DNA of 64,000 bases from an uncultured Lachnospiraceae bacterium (GCA_949840465.1 CATKXE010000001.1:45330-109329), one strand, 5' to 3'; shown: positions 9,025 through 17,101, counted from the stretch's first letter. The notes: generated by a model not told the origin, from the sequence alone. Translations and numbers: made by a program.

Positions 9025-9053
9025 TTGACAAGAGCACTTTTTCACTTTAAAGT
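9025..9053 (+). promoter_or_regulatory. Sigma-A promoter of the shikimate dehydrogenase gene
   Basis: A perfect TTGACA (9025-9030) and TAAAGT (9048-9053) are separated by 17 bp, about 47 bp before the ATG. Confidence 0.55.
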
Positions 9054-9099
9054 ATAGAAATACAGGAAATTATTTTTATTTTGATAAAAGGAGCTGAAG

Positions 9100-9966
9100 A
9101 TGATGAATCAAATTACAGGACACACCAAACTGACCGGGCTTTTAGGAAGCCCGGTTGCACATAGCATCTCCCCCATGATGCACAATGAAGCTTTTCAGCA
9201 ATTAGGCCTGGATTATGTATATCTTGCATTTGATGTGGGAACCGATACGCTGGAAAAGGCCGTGGAGGGGCTGCGTGCGTTAAATGTACGGGGGTTCAAC
9301 CTGACCATGCCGGACAAAAACCTGATGTGCAGCCTCTGCGACAAGCTGTCCGCTGCCTCTGAGATTTCCGGTGCAGTCAATACCGTGGTAAATGACAATG
9401 GCGTGCTGACCGGATATACCACGGACGGCATCGGTTATATGCGGGCCGCAAAGGATGCGGGTCATGATATAATCGGGAAAAAGATGACCCTTTTGGGAGC
9501 AGGCGGAGCCGCAACTGCCATTCTGGTTCAGGCGGCACTGGACGGGTTGTCTGAAATTTCTGTATTCAGCATCCGCGATGAATTTTTTTCAAGGGCTGAA
9601 AAAACCGTGGATGAACTGAATCACCGTACAGACTGCAAGGTACGTTTATATGACTTTGAAGATGAATCCATCCTTCGCCGGGAAATCGCAGAAAGCGCTA
9701 TCCTGACCAACGGAACTTCTGTAGGCATGCTGCCCGGCGCAGACCGCTCCATCATCACAGATACGTCCATGTTCCATAAAGACCTGATTGTATCCGATGT
9801 TATCTACAACCCATGGGAGACCCTGCTGCTGAAGCTTGCCAGAGAAGCGGGATGCGCCACATTCAACGGACTTTACATGCTAATGTACCAGGGCGCGGAA
9901 GCTTTCAGACTTTGGACCGGCCAGGATATGCCTGTGTCCACAATAAAGGAAGCCTATTTTAGCTGA
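9100..9966 (+). CDS. aroE: Shikimate/quinate dehydrogenase, YdiB-like
   Basis: This 288-residue protein reduces 3-dehydroshikimate to shikimate or oxidises shikimate/quinate. The substrate-binding SPVAHSISPMMHN is present. The catalytic lysine lies in NLTMPDKN, which is closer to YdiB (NLSMPNKQ) than to classical AroE (NVTIPHK). The dinucleotide motif is GAGGAA, and the C-terminus has YQGAEAFRLWTG as in YdiB. Ends NGT-VGM and YNP also match YdiB. The gene is monocistronic, outside any visible aromatic operon, so a catabolic or salvage role is possible. Start is ATG 9100, with ATG 9103 an equal alternative behind the same AAAAGGAG site. Confidence 0.88.
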   Translation: MMNQITGHTKLTGLLGSPVAHSISPMMHNEAFQQLGLDYVYLAFDVGTDTLEKAVEGLRALNVRGFNLTMPDKNLMCSLCDKLSAASEISGAVNTVVNDNGVLTGYTTDGIGYMRAAKDAGHDIIGKKMTLLGAGGAATAILVQAALDGLSEISVFSIRDEFFSRAEKTVDELNHRTDCKVRLYDFEDESILRREIAESAILTNGTSVGMLPGADRSIITDTSMFHKDLIVSDVIYNPWETLLLKLAREAGCATFNGLYMLMYQGAEAFRLWTGQDMPVSTIKEAYFS

Positions 9967-10059
9967 CAGAACTTCCTGCGGCAAGGGGCGTATGATACAC
10001 GCGCGCGATATGCTCCGACAAGCTTCCAGACTTGTGAGCATAACCATTACACAGAAACA

Positions 10060-10193
10060 GGAAATACCCTGCTGATCCGCCAGGGATGATTTTTCGAAGG
10101 TACATCTGCAGAGCAGAAAATGCAGCAGATACATTCACTATTTTCCAGTTGTACTATCGTAAAATCGAAGTGGCAAAGCAGCAGGGTATTTCC
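10060..10193. repeat. 134-bp imperfect palindromic element
   Basis: The outer arms are a perfect 15-bp inverted repeat (10060-10074 and 10179-10193, GGAAATACCCTGCTG and complement). Inside it a second arm pair (10088-10104 and 10150-10166) matches at 14 of 17 positions, and ATCTGC/GCAGAT pairs lie near the centre. The whole unit would fold into one long hairpin. It has the shape of a small non-autonomous palindromic repeat (MITE-like), but no target-site duplication is clear and it could also be a structured RNA. Confidence 0.5.
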
Positions 10194-10261
10194 TATTGAT
10201 TATTCTGCCGGTAAAATATCCTGCGCGGTTTCATACAATCTATTTCAATACGTTTCATACT

Positions 10262-10762
10262 TTATGTTTCTTCATCTTCAAATTCCGGGCGCACCATCCA
10301 CTCCTGAATAACTCCGCATGCGATCTTTTCTCCGCTGTCTCCTGACGGCTGGGAATGCATATCATCTGGGTGCAGATGAACGACCACTGTTTTTCCGATC
10401 ACATCCTCTGGATGGAACCTCCCTGTATAAACCGCCAACCATGCGGCTCCCCGGGTAGATAAAAGGGACGGCAGGTCTCCGGCATGCTCCGGGTGTTCCC
10501 TCCCCTGTGGATTATAGTGCCCTTTGGTATCCTTGAGTTCATCAAAAGCGTCCCCTGTACAGGATTTCCCTTCATGGATATGAAAGCCAAAAAACTGCCC
10601 CTCATCTCCGTTTGCTTCATCCGGCAGCCCATAGATCTCTGCCATCAATACTGTACCCCCATAAACATCATAAAACGTAACCCTCCCATGGATCTCCGGG
10701 TATTCTTTGATTCCCCTGATTTCTGCGTATGCCTCTGGCGCTCCATTTAATTTTTCGACCAT
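10262..10762 (-). CDS. Cu/Zn superoxide dismutase family protein, cytoplasmic
   Basis: This 166-residue protein has all metal ligands of the SodC fold. Copper ligands are H61 and H63 in FHIHEG, H82 in GHYNP (bridging) and H129 in VVVHLH. Zinc ligands are H82, H90, H93 and D96 in EHPEHAGDLP. Cysteines 68 and 149 fit the structural disulfide. The zinc loop is very short (three residues between the second and third histidine, nine in the human enzyme). The active-site arginine is replaced by K146 (GDSGEKIACGVI). There is no signal peptide, which is unusual for bacterial SodC proteins. The ATG at 10762 has a GGAGGG site 9 bp away. Activity is likely but unproven. Confidence 0.85.
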   Translation of the reverse strand: MVEKLNGAPEAYAEIRGIKEYPEIHGRVTFYDVYGGTVLMAEIYGLPDEANGDEGQFFGFHIHEGKSCTGDAFDELKDTKGHYNPQGREHPEHAGDLPSLLSTRGAAWLAVYTGRFHPEDVIGKTVVVHLHPDDMHSQPSGDSGEKIACGVIQEWMVRPEFEDEET

Positions 10763-10914
10763 ATCATTTACCCTCCTTCTGCCTACTATATGCGAGAGCC
10801 CGCACTTTGGTTCCTGATTTCACGACAGCAAAGTTGGCTGCTATGGGATATCTTTTTTCCTCAAAGACTGTGAAGTATGGTTCAGCGATAAACATGGAAC
10901 AGAAACAGAATATA

Positions 10915-10944
10915 GACATACAACCAAAATCCTCCGCATACATT
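10915..10944 (+). promoter_or_regulatory. Possible sigma-E promoter of spoIIID
   Basis: A CATACATT element (10937-10944) fits the sigma-E -10 (CATACA-T), and an ATA-containing -35 candidate ACATACA (10915-10921) lies 15 bp upstream. spoIIID is a sigma-E gene in Bacillus and Clostridia, which supports the reading. Confidence 0.45.
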
Positions 10945-10973
10945 GTAAAAACAATGTTTGCAGGGGGATTTTC

Positions 10974-11231
10974 TTGAAAGATTACATTGAAGAACGCGCC
11001 GTAGAAATCGCCAATTATATCATAGAAAGCAACTCCACTGTACGGCAGACGGCAAAAAAATTCGGAATCAGCAAAAGTACGGTACATAAAGACGTCACCG
11101 AACGTCTCCTCCAGATCAACCCGGCTCTTGCTTCACAGGCCCGCAAGGTACTGGATACGAACAAATCTGAACGCCACATCCGGGGCGGACTTGCCACCAG
11201 AGAAAAATATCTGCATCTGGAACACCAGTAG
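10974..11231 (+). CDS. spoIIID: Sporulation transcriptional regulator SpoIIID
   Basis: This 85-residue DNA-binding protein acts in the mother cell after sigma-E, switching genes on and off and supporting sigK expression. The helix-turn-helix is plain in residues 21-41 (TVRQTAKKFGISKSTVHKDV), and the C-terminal basic part RHIRGGLATREKY is the family hallmark. It starts with TTG behind AGGGGGA, 5-6 bp away. It is a single gene with its own terminator, and the window therefore comes from a spore former. Confidence 0.96.
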   Translation: MKDYIEERAVEIANYIIESNSTVRQTAKKFGISKSTVHKDVTERLLQINPALASQARKVLDTNKSERHIRGGLATREKYLHLEHQ

Positions 11232-11235
11232 CGGA

Positions 11236-11272
11236 AAAGAGCGCAGAAAATCCAAAATATTCTGCGCTCTTT
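11236..11272. terminator. Terminator hairpin after spoIIID
   Basis: AAAGAGCGCAGAA and TTCTGCGCTCTTT form a perfect 13-bp stem, 5 bp after the spoIIID stop. Confidence 0.8.
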
Positions 11273-11316
11273 GCATATATCATGCGTGTCTCTTTCTTAT
11301 ATAAATCGACTGCTTC

Positions 11317-11994
11317 TTATTTCGAAGGGATAAACCGTGCGATTTCTCCTGCCACATTGGAGATCGGCATGGTCTGCAGCCAGATATGTCCCGGACCGCT
11401 TATAACTGTATTAAACACTCCTTCTCCGCCGAAGAGCATATTTTTCACTCCCGGCACTGATCGGATATCAATGCTGCAGGTGGATTCCATCGCCGCAAGA
11501 TATCCGGTGTCCACCACGATCTGCTGCCCTGGTTCCAGATCGTACTCAATGATATGGCCGTCAAATTCCAAAAATACCGTTCCCTGTCCGGACAGGCGCT
11601 GCATGATGAATCCTTCGCCGCCGAACAGCCCTGCTCCAAATTTCTTCTGGAAAAATACAGACAGATCCACGCCGGCCTCCGAAGCCAGAAAACCTGACTT
11701 CTGCACTACCAGTTCCCTGCCGGGTGCAATATCATAAGCTACAATCTTTCCCGGGAAGCTGGATGCAAATGCAATCATCCCGGAGCCGCCCTGTGCCGTA
11801 TATATATTCTGGAACAGAGCCTCTCCCGCAAACATCCTTCCGATTGCCTTGCCGATTCCGCCATTCGATGTCGTCTCCATCAACATATTGGGCGACATCC
11901 AGCTCATAGACCCCCTCTCTGTAATCATCCTCTCACCGTTGTCCAGATAGCAGAGAACAACCGGCAAGGTCTCGCCTTTAATCTCATAACGCAT
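11317..11994 (-). CDS. AIM24 family protein (TIGR00266)
   Basis: This is a 225-residue member of the AIM24/TIGR00266 family of beta-rich proteins with no proven bacterial function. The repeated GG-G and LFGGEG segments (GLFGGEGFIMQRLSGQG, MLFGGEGVFNTVISGPG) show the internal duplication typical of this fold. There is no signal peptide or membrane segment. The start ATG at 11994 has a GGAAGGAGAG site. It is convergent with spoIIID and shares no operon with its neighbours. Confidence 0.85.
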   Translation of the reverse strand: MRYEIKGETLPVVLCYLDNGERMITERGSMSWMSPNMLMETTSNGGIGKAIGRMFAGEALFQNIYTAQGGSGMIAFASSFPGKIVAYDIAPGRELVVQKSGFLASEAGVDLSVFFQKKFGAGLFGGEGFIMQRLSGQGTVFLEFDGHIIEYDLEPGQQIVVDTGYLAAMESTCSIDIRSVPGVKNMLFGGEGVFNTVISGPGHIWLQTMPISNVAGEIARFIPSK

Positions 11995-12338
11995 AAAATA
12001 CTCTCCTTCCTGTTTCCTTCGATCCTTCTATTTTTTATAGCTGTGAACACTCAACAACCGTATATCAGCCATTTATGTGCAATGTATAAAGAATAGTTTA
12101 CGAGGTGTCTTCAAGTTTACTTTTGTTTTCTGCTACCACTCCATTTTGCTCGCATTTCTTCAAAATGTCAAGAAAATACGAGGGAATAAGTACACCTATT
12201 TTGTTCCTTATATGCGGATATACTGTTGATTTCCTGTGGATTTCCTGTGGAAAACTCTTAGTAACCGCATCCTATGCTTAAGAGATATTTCATGGCAATT
12301 CCTTACTCTGACAGATTTCTATACCCGTGAGTATAGCT
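11995..12338. other. 344-bp gene-free region with an 11-bp tandem repeat
   Basis: This AT-rich spacer separates the AIM24 gene from the kinase gene end. Two head-to-tail copies of GATTTCCTGTG lie at 12228-12249. A short hairpin CTATAC-N6-GTATAG near 12320-12337 might end the kinase transcript, but no T-run is clear. No ORF is supported. Confidence 0.4.
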
Positions 12339-14558
12339 TCAAGGTACAAAATTCCCCTGCGCCTCCTCTTTGCCCCCGTTCGGAGTATAAGCGGCCAGTT
12401 CCTCCGTCCTCTTAGGCAGCCGGATGCTGACCTTGAACAAATCCGCCTCCGTAGTCACCTTCAGCGTCCCATACTGCAGTTCCGTAAAACTCTTCGCAAT
12501 CGCCAGCCCCAGGCCGGATCCTTCCGTATTCCGCGATGCATCGCCGCGCACAAACCGGTCTGTGATCTCATCTGCATTAAATTTGAGCTCTGCTGCCGAT
12601 ACATTTTTCATAGAGATGAACACCTCATTCCCTTCATCTCTCAGCTCAATATATACCCTCGTATGGGGAAGGGCATATTTGGTGATATTCACGATCAGAT
12701 TTTCGAAAATACGATACGTCTTCTGGCTGTCCAGGAGGAGTACCACCTTCTCCTTTGGCAGGCTCCACCTAAAGTCCAGCCCCGCCTCCCGGATTCGCGT
12801 GCTGTTTTCCAGTTCCACCTGTTTTAGAAGCTCAACAATATCAGCCCTCATAAAATTCATCGTCACATTCCGGCTGGCCGCCTTACTGATCTCAAACAAA
12901 TCCTCGATCAGCACTTTCAGCCTCTGCGACTTCCGCTCCAGCACAGAGAGATATTCTTTTCGTTTCTGCGGATCCTCCTCGGATTTCAGCAGATCCACAT
13001 AAGTAATGATGGCAGTCAGCGGAGTTTTCAGGTCATGGGACACATTCGTGATCAGCTCGGTCTTCATCCGCTCACTCTTGACCTCCTCCTCCACTGCTTT
13101 CTTAAATCCCTTCTGAATTCTCTGGATTTCTGTCTTCATAGGATTAAAGATCCCTAAGTCCCCGGCGATCGGTGCATCCAGAATCCCCTCTGCGAGCAGA
13201 TTCATGGATTCCAAAAGCATCTTATATTTTCTCTGTATATCATAAAAATACCTCCGAAGGATAATGAACAGCACCCCAGAATAAATGAGAAGCGCAAAGA
13301 TCCCATAAAACCAGAAGCAGCTGATCACAGTCAGAAGCATGAAATTAATCAGCACGATCTTAAAAATTGTCTGGCTCGCCGCTTCCTGGATATCCAGATT
13401 GATCAGGCTGTCGTAAATCCTCTTAACATAATTCCGGATTCCTGCCCACATCCTTCGAAACAGTCCTGTAGCGCCGTCCGCGCCCTGCTTCACCTGCTCT
13501 CCAAGCTCCTCTTTCCTGTCCCTTGCCCAGAACAGCAGATGCGCGCATATACTCCGCTCCTTCCAGTATCTCCCTTTCATCGTAAAGACTGCCCTTAAGC
13601 AGGTCGTTCCCCAATAGACAACCGCAAAGACACAGAACCACATCAGCACATTCAACATTCTTTCCGCCCCATGGTCAATACCGGACGCGCCCATCTCAGC
13701 TACAATATCCGCCAGCGTATGGTTCATCGTATTCCATACGACCGACGCATACCACCCTTCCATCGAACACGCAATCGCCCACACAATCCCTACAATTTCC
13801 AAAGGGCTCCTGAAAATCCAGAATTCCTCAATCCTCCAGCTTTTATTGCAAGGGATGAGAACAGCCGCAAATACCACCAAAAAAATCAGGATCCATTCAA
13901 AATACAGATACGTACTGTTGTTGCTTAAAAGGAAAGAATATCCATGCTGAGAATTATATTGTGTCCGGATGTATCTCTGCAGGTTCTCTTCCGTCAGTGC
14001 ATAGACCATCTTTGCGGAAACAGGCTCTTCAAAAAAATATGCAACATCATATGCTGAATCCGGTTCGTAATGATAAACTCTCTGCTCTAATGCATACCGT
14101 TCATCTTCATCCGGACAGGTTCCGTCCACCTCCACGCTGATCTGCCCCCCAGAATCATATTCCAGAGCAACCCGAAGCCCATAATCGGTGTTTTTGTTTA
14201 GAAGCCTTCGTAAATCCTCCTCACTGTTCTTTCCCAGCCGCCCCTTTCCATCAGCGGAAAACACTTCACAGTCCATATACTTCCGCATCAAAAAGAACGC
14301 GTCTTCCCCATAATCCTGCATCACCTTGCTCTGATCCACATTCCTCCTGACCTCATTATACAGATAATATCCTCCCCGGACCAGGTCATCCATCATATCC
14401 TGCATATGCTCCAGCGTAACCCGGCCTTTCAATTCCGGTTCCATCACATCTGCAAATACCGGATAGGCGGACACCATGCAAAAAGAACACAAAAGCAGTA
14501 TCGCCACGATCAATGCCACCGCAAATCTACGGCTGTTTTTCAATTTTATAGCCAACAC
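12339..14558 (-). CDS. Large membrane sensor histidine kinase
   Basis: The protein has 739 residues. A first helix at about residues 11-32 is followed by an extracytoplasmic region of about 180 residues and then several further helices up to about residue 430. The C-terminal half is a kinase: the phospho-accepting H508 lies in NVSHDLKTPLT, followed by N, G1 and G2 boxes (ENLIVNITKYAL, DRFVRGDASRN, GSGLGLAIAKS). The N box has N-I-T-K-Y rather than the usual N-A-x-K-Y. The start is taken as GTG 14558 with an AAGGTGG site inside the regulator gene, giving a 32-bp overlap with the response regulator. The signal it senses is unknown. Confidence 0.9.
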   Translation of the reverse strand: MLAIKLKNSRRFAVALIVAILLLCSFCMVSAYPVFADVMEPELKGRVTLEHMQDMMDDLVRGGYYLYNEVRRNVDQSKVMQDYGEDAFFLMRKYMDCEVFSADGKGRLGKNSEEDLRRLLNKNTDYGLRVALEYDSGGQISVEVDGTCPDEDERYALEQRVYHYEPDSAYDVAYFFEEPVSAKMVYALTEENLQRYIRTQYNSQHGYSFLLSNNSTYLYFEWILIFLVVFAAVLIPCNKSWRIEEFWIFRSPLEIVGIVWAIACSMEGWYASVVWNTMNHTLADIVAEMGASGIDHGAERMLNVLMWFCVFAVVYWGTTCLRAVFTMKGRYWKERSICAHLLFWARDRKEELGEQVKQGADGATGLFRRMWAGIRNYVKRIYDSLINLDIQEAASQTIFKIVLINFMLLTVISCFWFYGIFALLIYSGVLFIILRRYFYDIQRKYKMLLESMNLLAEGILDAPIAGDLGIFNPMKTEIQRIQKGFKKAVEEEVKSERMKTELITNVSHDLKTPLTAIITYVDLLKSEEDPQKRKEYLSVLERKSQRLKVLIEDLFEISKAASRNVTMNFMRADIVELLKQVELENSTRIREAGLDFRWSLPKEKVVLLLDSQKTYRIFENLIVNITKYALPHTRVYIELRDEGNEVFISMKNVSAAELKFNADEITDRFVRGDASRNTEGSGLGLAIAKSFTELQYGTLKVTTEADLFKVSIRLPKRTEELAAYTPNGGKEEAQGNFVP

Positions 14559-15225
14559 CCCACACCACCTTCAAATATTCAGGATTTTTTGGATCCACTT
14601 CAATTTTTTCACGGATATTCCGCACATGCACCATGATTGTATCTGTATTGATGGCACGCTCCTGCCATACACGCTCATAGATTTCTTCCGCAGAGAATAC
14701 ATGCCCCGCGTTCTTTGCCAAAAGCAGCAGAATCTTATACTCAATCGGCGTCAGTCGAACCGGATTGCCGTCCATGGACACCTCCACCGTATCCTCGTTG
14801 ATCTCCAGCCCGCCGATGACATGGACATTTTCTTTGGGTTCCAGCTTTTCTAAAAATTTCCGGTAACGCCGAAGCTGGGAATTGACCCGTGCCATCAGCT
14901 CCATCGGGGTAAACGGTTTTGTCACATAGTCATCCGCACCGATATTGAGTCCCATAACCTTATCCACTTCCTCTGATTTTGCTGAAAGCATGATCACCGG
15001 AAAATCAAATTTTTCCCGCAGCTTCATCGTCATATGGATGCCGTCCATCCGCGGCATCATAATATCCACGATTGCCAGATGGATTTCCTCCTTTTCCAGA
15101 ACTTCCAGGCCTTCTATGCCGTCTGCCGCCTGAAATACCTCATACCCCTGGCTTTGCAGGTAGATCTGTACGCCTTCCCGGATTTCTTTATCGTCTTCCA
15201 CCACCAGAACATGATTAATCTCCAT
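14527..15225 (-). CDS. OmpR-family response regulator
   Basis: This 232-residue regulator has an N-terminal receiver domain (acidic pocket EDD at 10-12, phospho-acceptor D54 in VDIMMP) and a C-terminal winged helix of the OmpR type (RLTPIEYKILLLL to VWGVGYKIE). It is encoded upstream of, and overlaps, the large sensor kinase, so they should form one system. I chose the ATG at 15225 (MEINHVLVVEDD), preceded by GGGAGG. A reading from 15288 would add an Arg/Lys-rich stretch without support. Targets are not visible in the sequence. Confidence 0.93.
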   Translation of the reverse strand: MEINHVLVVEDDKEIREGVQIYLQSQGYEVFQAADGIEGLEVLEKEEIHLAIVDIMMPRMDGIHMTMKLREKFDFPVIMLSAKSEEVDKVMGLNIGADDYVTKPFTPMELMARVNSQLRRYRKFLEKLEPKENVHVIGGLEINEDTVEVSMDGNPVRLTPIEYKILLLLAKNAGHVFSAEEIYERVWQERAINTDTIMVHVRNIREKIEVDPKNPEYLKVVWGVGYKIEKQP

Positions 15226-15465
15226 TTCTTCTGTCCTCCCTCTGTTGCCTGAAATTCTCTTCCGTCCTCTTTTCTTTTTATGTGCCATGGAAACACTTTC
15301 ACAAACAGACTGTCACAATGCTTCTCATTATTCATCTGCGGGAATATCCCGTCATCCGCGGGGTCATTGACTTATGATCCTCCCATAAATTTTATACAGG
15401 CGCAGACCCTCCCCACAACGAGTATCATACGAATAAACAGCACAAATGTCAAATTTTTTACTCCT

Positions 15466-15975
15466 TTACGCTAAAGCATGAATTGCAGCTTCCCCAAAAA
15501 AGTACCCTGCGCCGACAAATGCCAGATTCCATAGAAAAATCCCCAACACAGAACTCATCGTATATACTGCAAAATCCATTCTCACCATCCCTGCCGGAAT
15601 GGAGATAAGCGTGCGTACCATAGGAAGCAGTTTACTGACAAATACACCGACGCCGCCTTTTTGTCGCAGCATTTCTATCTTCTCTTCAATCATCGGCTTT
15701 TGTTTGGGAAACTTCTTAAAATAGATGCCCAGAACCTTTGCCCCGCCAAATCTCCCGAGAAAATAGAGTACCCAGCTCCCTGTCAGCCCGGCGCCCACAG
15801 AAATCAATATTACAAGCGGAAAACTGATCTCCCCTTTCGCCGCCCAAATACCAGCCAGCGGCATGATCACCCCGGCCGGGAAGCCCGGTAGGTTCAGGTA
15901 TTCCAAAAATACGATCAGGTAAATAAAGAAAGCGCCATAATCTAAAAAATATTGTGTTAAAGCCTGAATATTCAC
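15466..15975 (-). CDS. DedA family membrane protein
   Basis: This is a 169-residue DedA/VTT protein with several helices. The conserved core has the basic and proline motif KLLPMVRTLISIPAGM and the upstream FLGRFGG segment. DedA proteins recycle undecaprenyl-phosphate or phospholipids across the membrane. Which lipid is handled here cannot be told. The GTG start at 15975 has AAAGGAGG 9 bp away. Its 3' end faces the response-regulator promoter region. It is slightly shorter than typical DedA proteins (about 200 residues). Confidence 0.85.
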   Translation of the reverse strand: MNIQALTQYFLDYGAFFIYLIVFLEYLNLPGFPAGVIMPLAGIWAAKGEISFPLVILISVGAGLTGSWVLYFLGRFGGAKVLGIYFKKFPKQKPMIEEKIEMLRQKGGVGVFVSKLLPMVRTLISIPAGMVRMDFAVYTMSSVLGIFLWNLAFVGAGYFFGEAAIHALA

Positions 15976-16209
15976 AGCGCCAACCTCCTTTCATTTGTAT
16001 TCTGACAAATATGCCCGTTTTATCCATTTCCACAAAATATTTTTTGGATTATCCTTATTCTACCCCACATATCTAAAGCAGACAGTTAGAACAAACAAAA
16101 GAATTTCTTAAGAAAAGTAAAGAAAAAGTGAACCCTTTATGAAATCCACCCATTCTTTGAACTTGTTTTGAATATTTTGAATATTTTTGTCTATTTTTCA
16201 CAATACGTC

Positions 16210-16238
16210 TTGCTATCATACACAATTTGATATATACT
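16210..16238 (+). promoter_or_regulatory. Sigma-A promoter of the Cys-rich ORF and cobalamin adenosyltransferase
   Basis: TTGCTA (16210-16215) and TATACT (16233-16238) are 17 bp apart. Transcription would begin near 16245, leaving a leader of about 165 nt before the first ORF. Confidence 0.55.
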
Positions 16239-16259
16239 ATATACTATAAACGAGACAAT

Positions 16260-16375
16260 ATTCCGGCGTTTTACTTCATACCCTGTTTAGATCATCCGGA
16301 TATCGGGATGATCTGTATGTATAGAATTTCCAGCGAATGATTTGCCTGAACAATGTAGAATAGAGATGCCGGAAT
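16260..16375 (+). ncRNA. Structured leader RNA, unknown class
   Basis: A closing stem ATTCCGGC/GCCGGAAT (16260-16267 and 16368-16375) encloses a nested arm: CATAC/GTATG (16277-16281 and 16316-16320) around AGATCATCC/GGATGATCT (16289-16297 and 16306-16314). The layout resembles a riboswitch aptamer. No cobalamin B12-box is visible, although the operon encodes a cobalamin enzyme. Confidence 0.4.
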
Positions 16376-16408
16376 TTAATAAACAAAGCCAGAAGATAAG
16401 GGGGGTTG

Positions 16409-16549
16409 ATGAACTATGAAAATTTTATAGCCACCGCCGGCAGCCGGGTTTATAGCCCGTGCTTTATCAGGCAGTGTGCATTTCAGATCTTCGGACAGGC
16501 AGCGATCTATAGAGGCTGTCTGGCTTATCTTTGCAAAATGTACTGTTAA
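16409..16549 (+). CDS. Cys-rich 46-residue protein, unrecognised
   Basis: This small ORF has an ATG 6-7 bp after AAGGGGGG and ends 12 bp before the cobalamin adenosyltransferase start. The product has five cysteines at residues 18, 23, 37, 42 and 46, the last being C-terminal (motifs SPCFIRQC, GCLAYLC and KMYC). The C-terminal half is hydrophobic. The strong ribosome site and close spacing suggest it is translated and coupled to the next gene. I do not recognise the family. It could be a metal- or corrinoid-related small protein, a leader peptide, or a peptide precursor. None of these is shown by the sequence. Confidence 0.5.
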   Translation: MNYENFIATAGSRVYSPCFIRQCAFQIFGQAAIYRGCLAYLCKMYC

Positions 16550-16561
16550 GGGGAAATTATT

Positions 16562-17101
16562 ATGAGCATCTACACCAAAAAGGGGGATGACGGTAGAACC
16601 TCGCTTATAGACGGAATCAGCGTGTCCAAATCCGATGACCGGATTGAACTCCTGGGAACCATCGATGAGCTGAACAGTGCGATTGGACTGGCAAAGGTCA
16701 TTGCCGAAAAAACACTTTATGACAATCTCGCCCGTCGGCAGCAGGAACTCTTGCAGATGATGTCCGGCATTGCCGACCCGCGCAATCCAAAATACCGTTT
16801 CAGCAAAGAGGACACCCTGACGCTGGAAGAAGGCATTGACCACATGGAGAATTCGTTTCCACGAGTGAAGGAATTCGTACTGTATGGCGGCTGTGAACAG
16901 TCCGCGCGGCTTGATATGGCGCGCGCAGTTGCCAGACGCGCAGAACGCCGTTTCCGCAAAGCAGCATTAAAATACGGCGCTGACCCGAAAGCGATGCAGT
17001 ATCTCAACCGTTTGTCTGATTACCTCTACGTAGCGGCGCGATATGCCGACTACCGGGCTTCCGTCCGGATGGATGAACATCCTGGGAAGGAAACCACTTA
17101 A
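16562..17101 (+). CDS. Cob(I)yrinic acid a,c-diamide/cobalamin adenosyltransferase, PduO type
   Basis: The enzyme transfers the adenosyl group of ATP to reduced cobalamin to form coenzyme B12. The 179-residue protein shows the PduO N-terminal ATP site YTKKGDDGRTSL, the IDELNSAIGLAK helix and the C-terminal RLSDYLYVAARYAD, all conserved in the family. The CEQSARLDMARAVARRAERR helix carries the conserved arginines. It follows the Cys-rich small ORF by 12 bp and has AAGGGGAA before the ATG. No other cobalamin gene is nearby. Confidence 0.93.
   Translation: MSIYTKKGDDGRTSLIDGISVSKSDDRIELLGTIDELNSAIGLAKVIAEKTLYDNLARRQQELLQMMSGIADPRNPKYRFSKEDTLTLEEGIDHMENSFPRVKEFVLYGGCEQSARLDMARAVARRAERRFRKAALKYGADPKAMQYLNRLSDYLYVAARYADYRASVRMDEHPGKETT

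Noticed and set aside
10120..10311. 63-codon ORF in the palindromic element
   Set aside because: It lies in the element and overlaps the superoxide dismutase 3' end with no ribosome site.
12228..12252. DnaA-box cluster from the repeated TTTCCACA-like sequence
   Set aside because: Only one copy fits the DnaA-box consensus; there is no origin context and only two repeats.
16376..16560. Cobalamin riboswitch before the adenosyltransferase
   Set aside because: A sequence resembling the B12 box occurs only on the minus strand near 16485-16505, and the rest of the conserved core is missing on both strands.
16376..16843. Minus-strand open frame of 155 codons opposite the adenosyltransferase start
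   Set aside because: It runs antisense to a well-conserved gene and the Cys-rich ORF, has no ribosome site, and its product matches nothing known.
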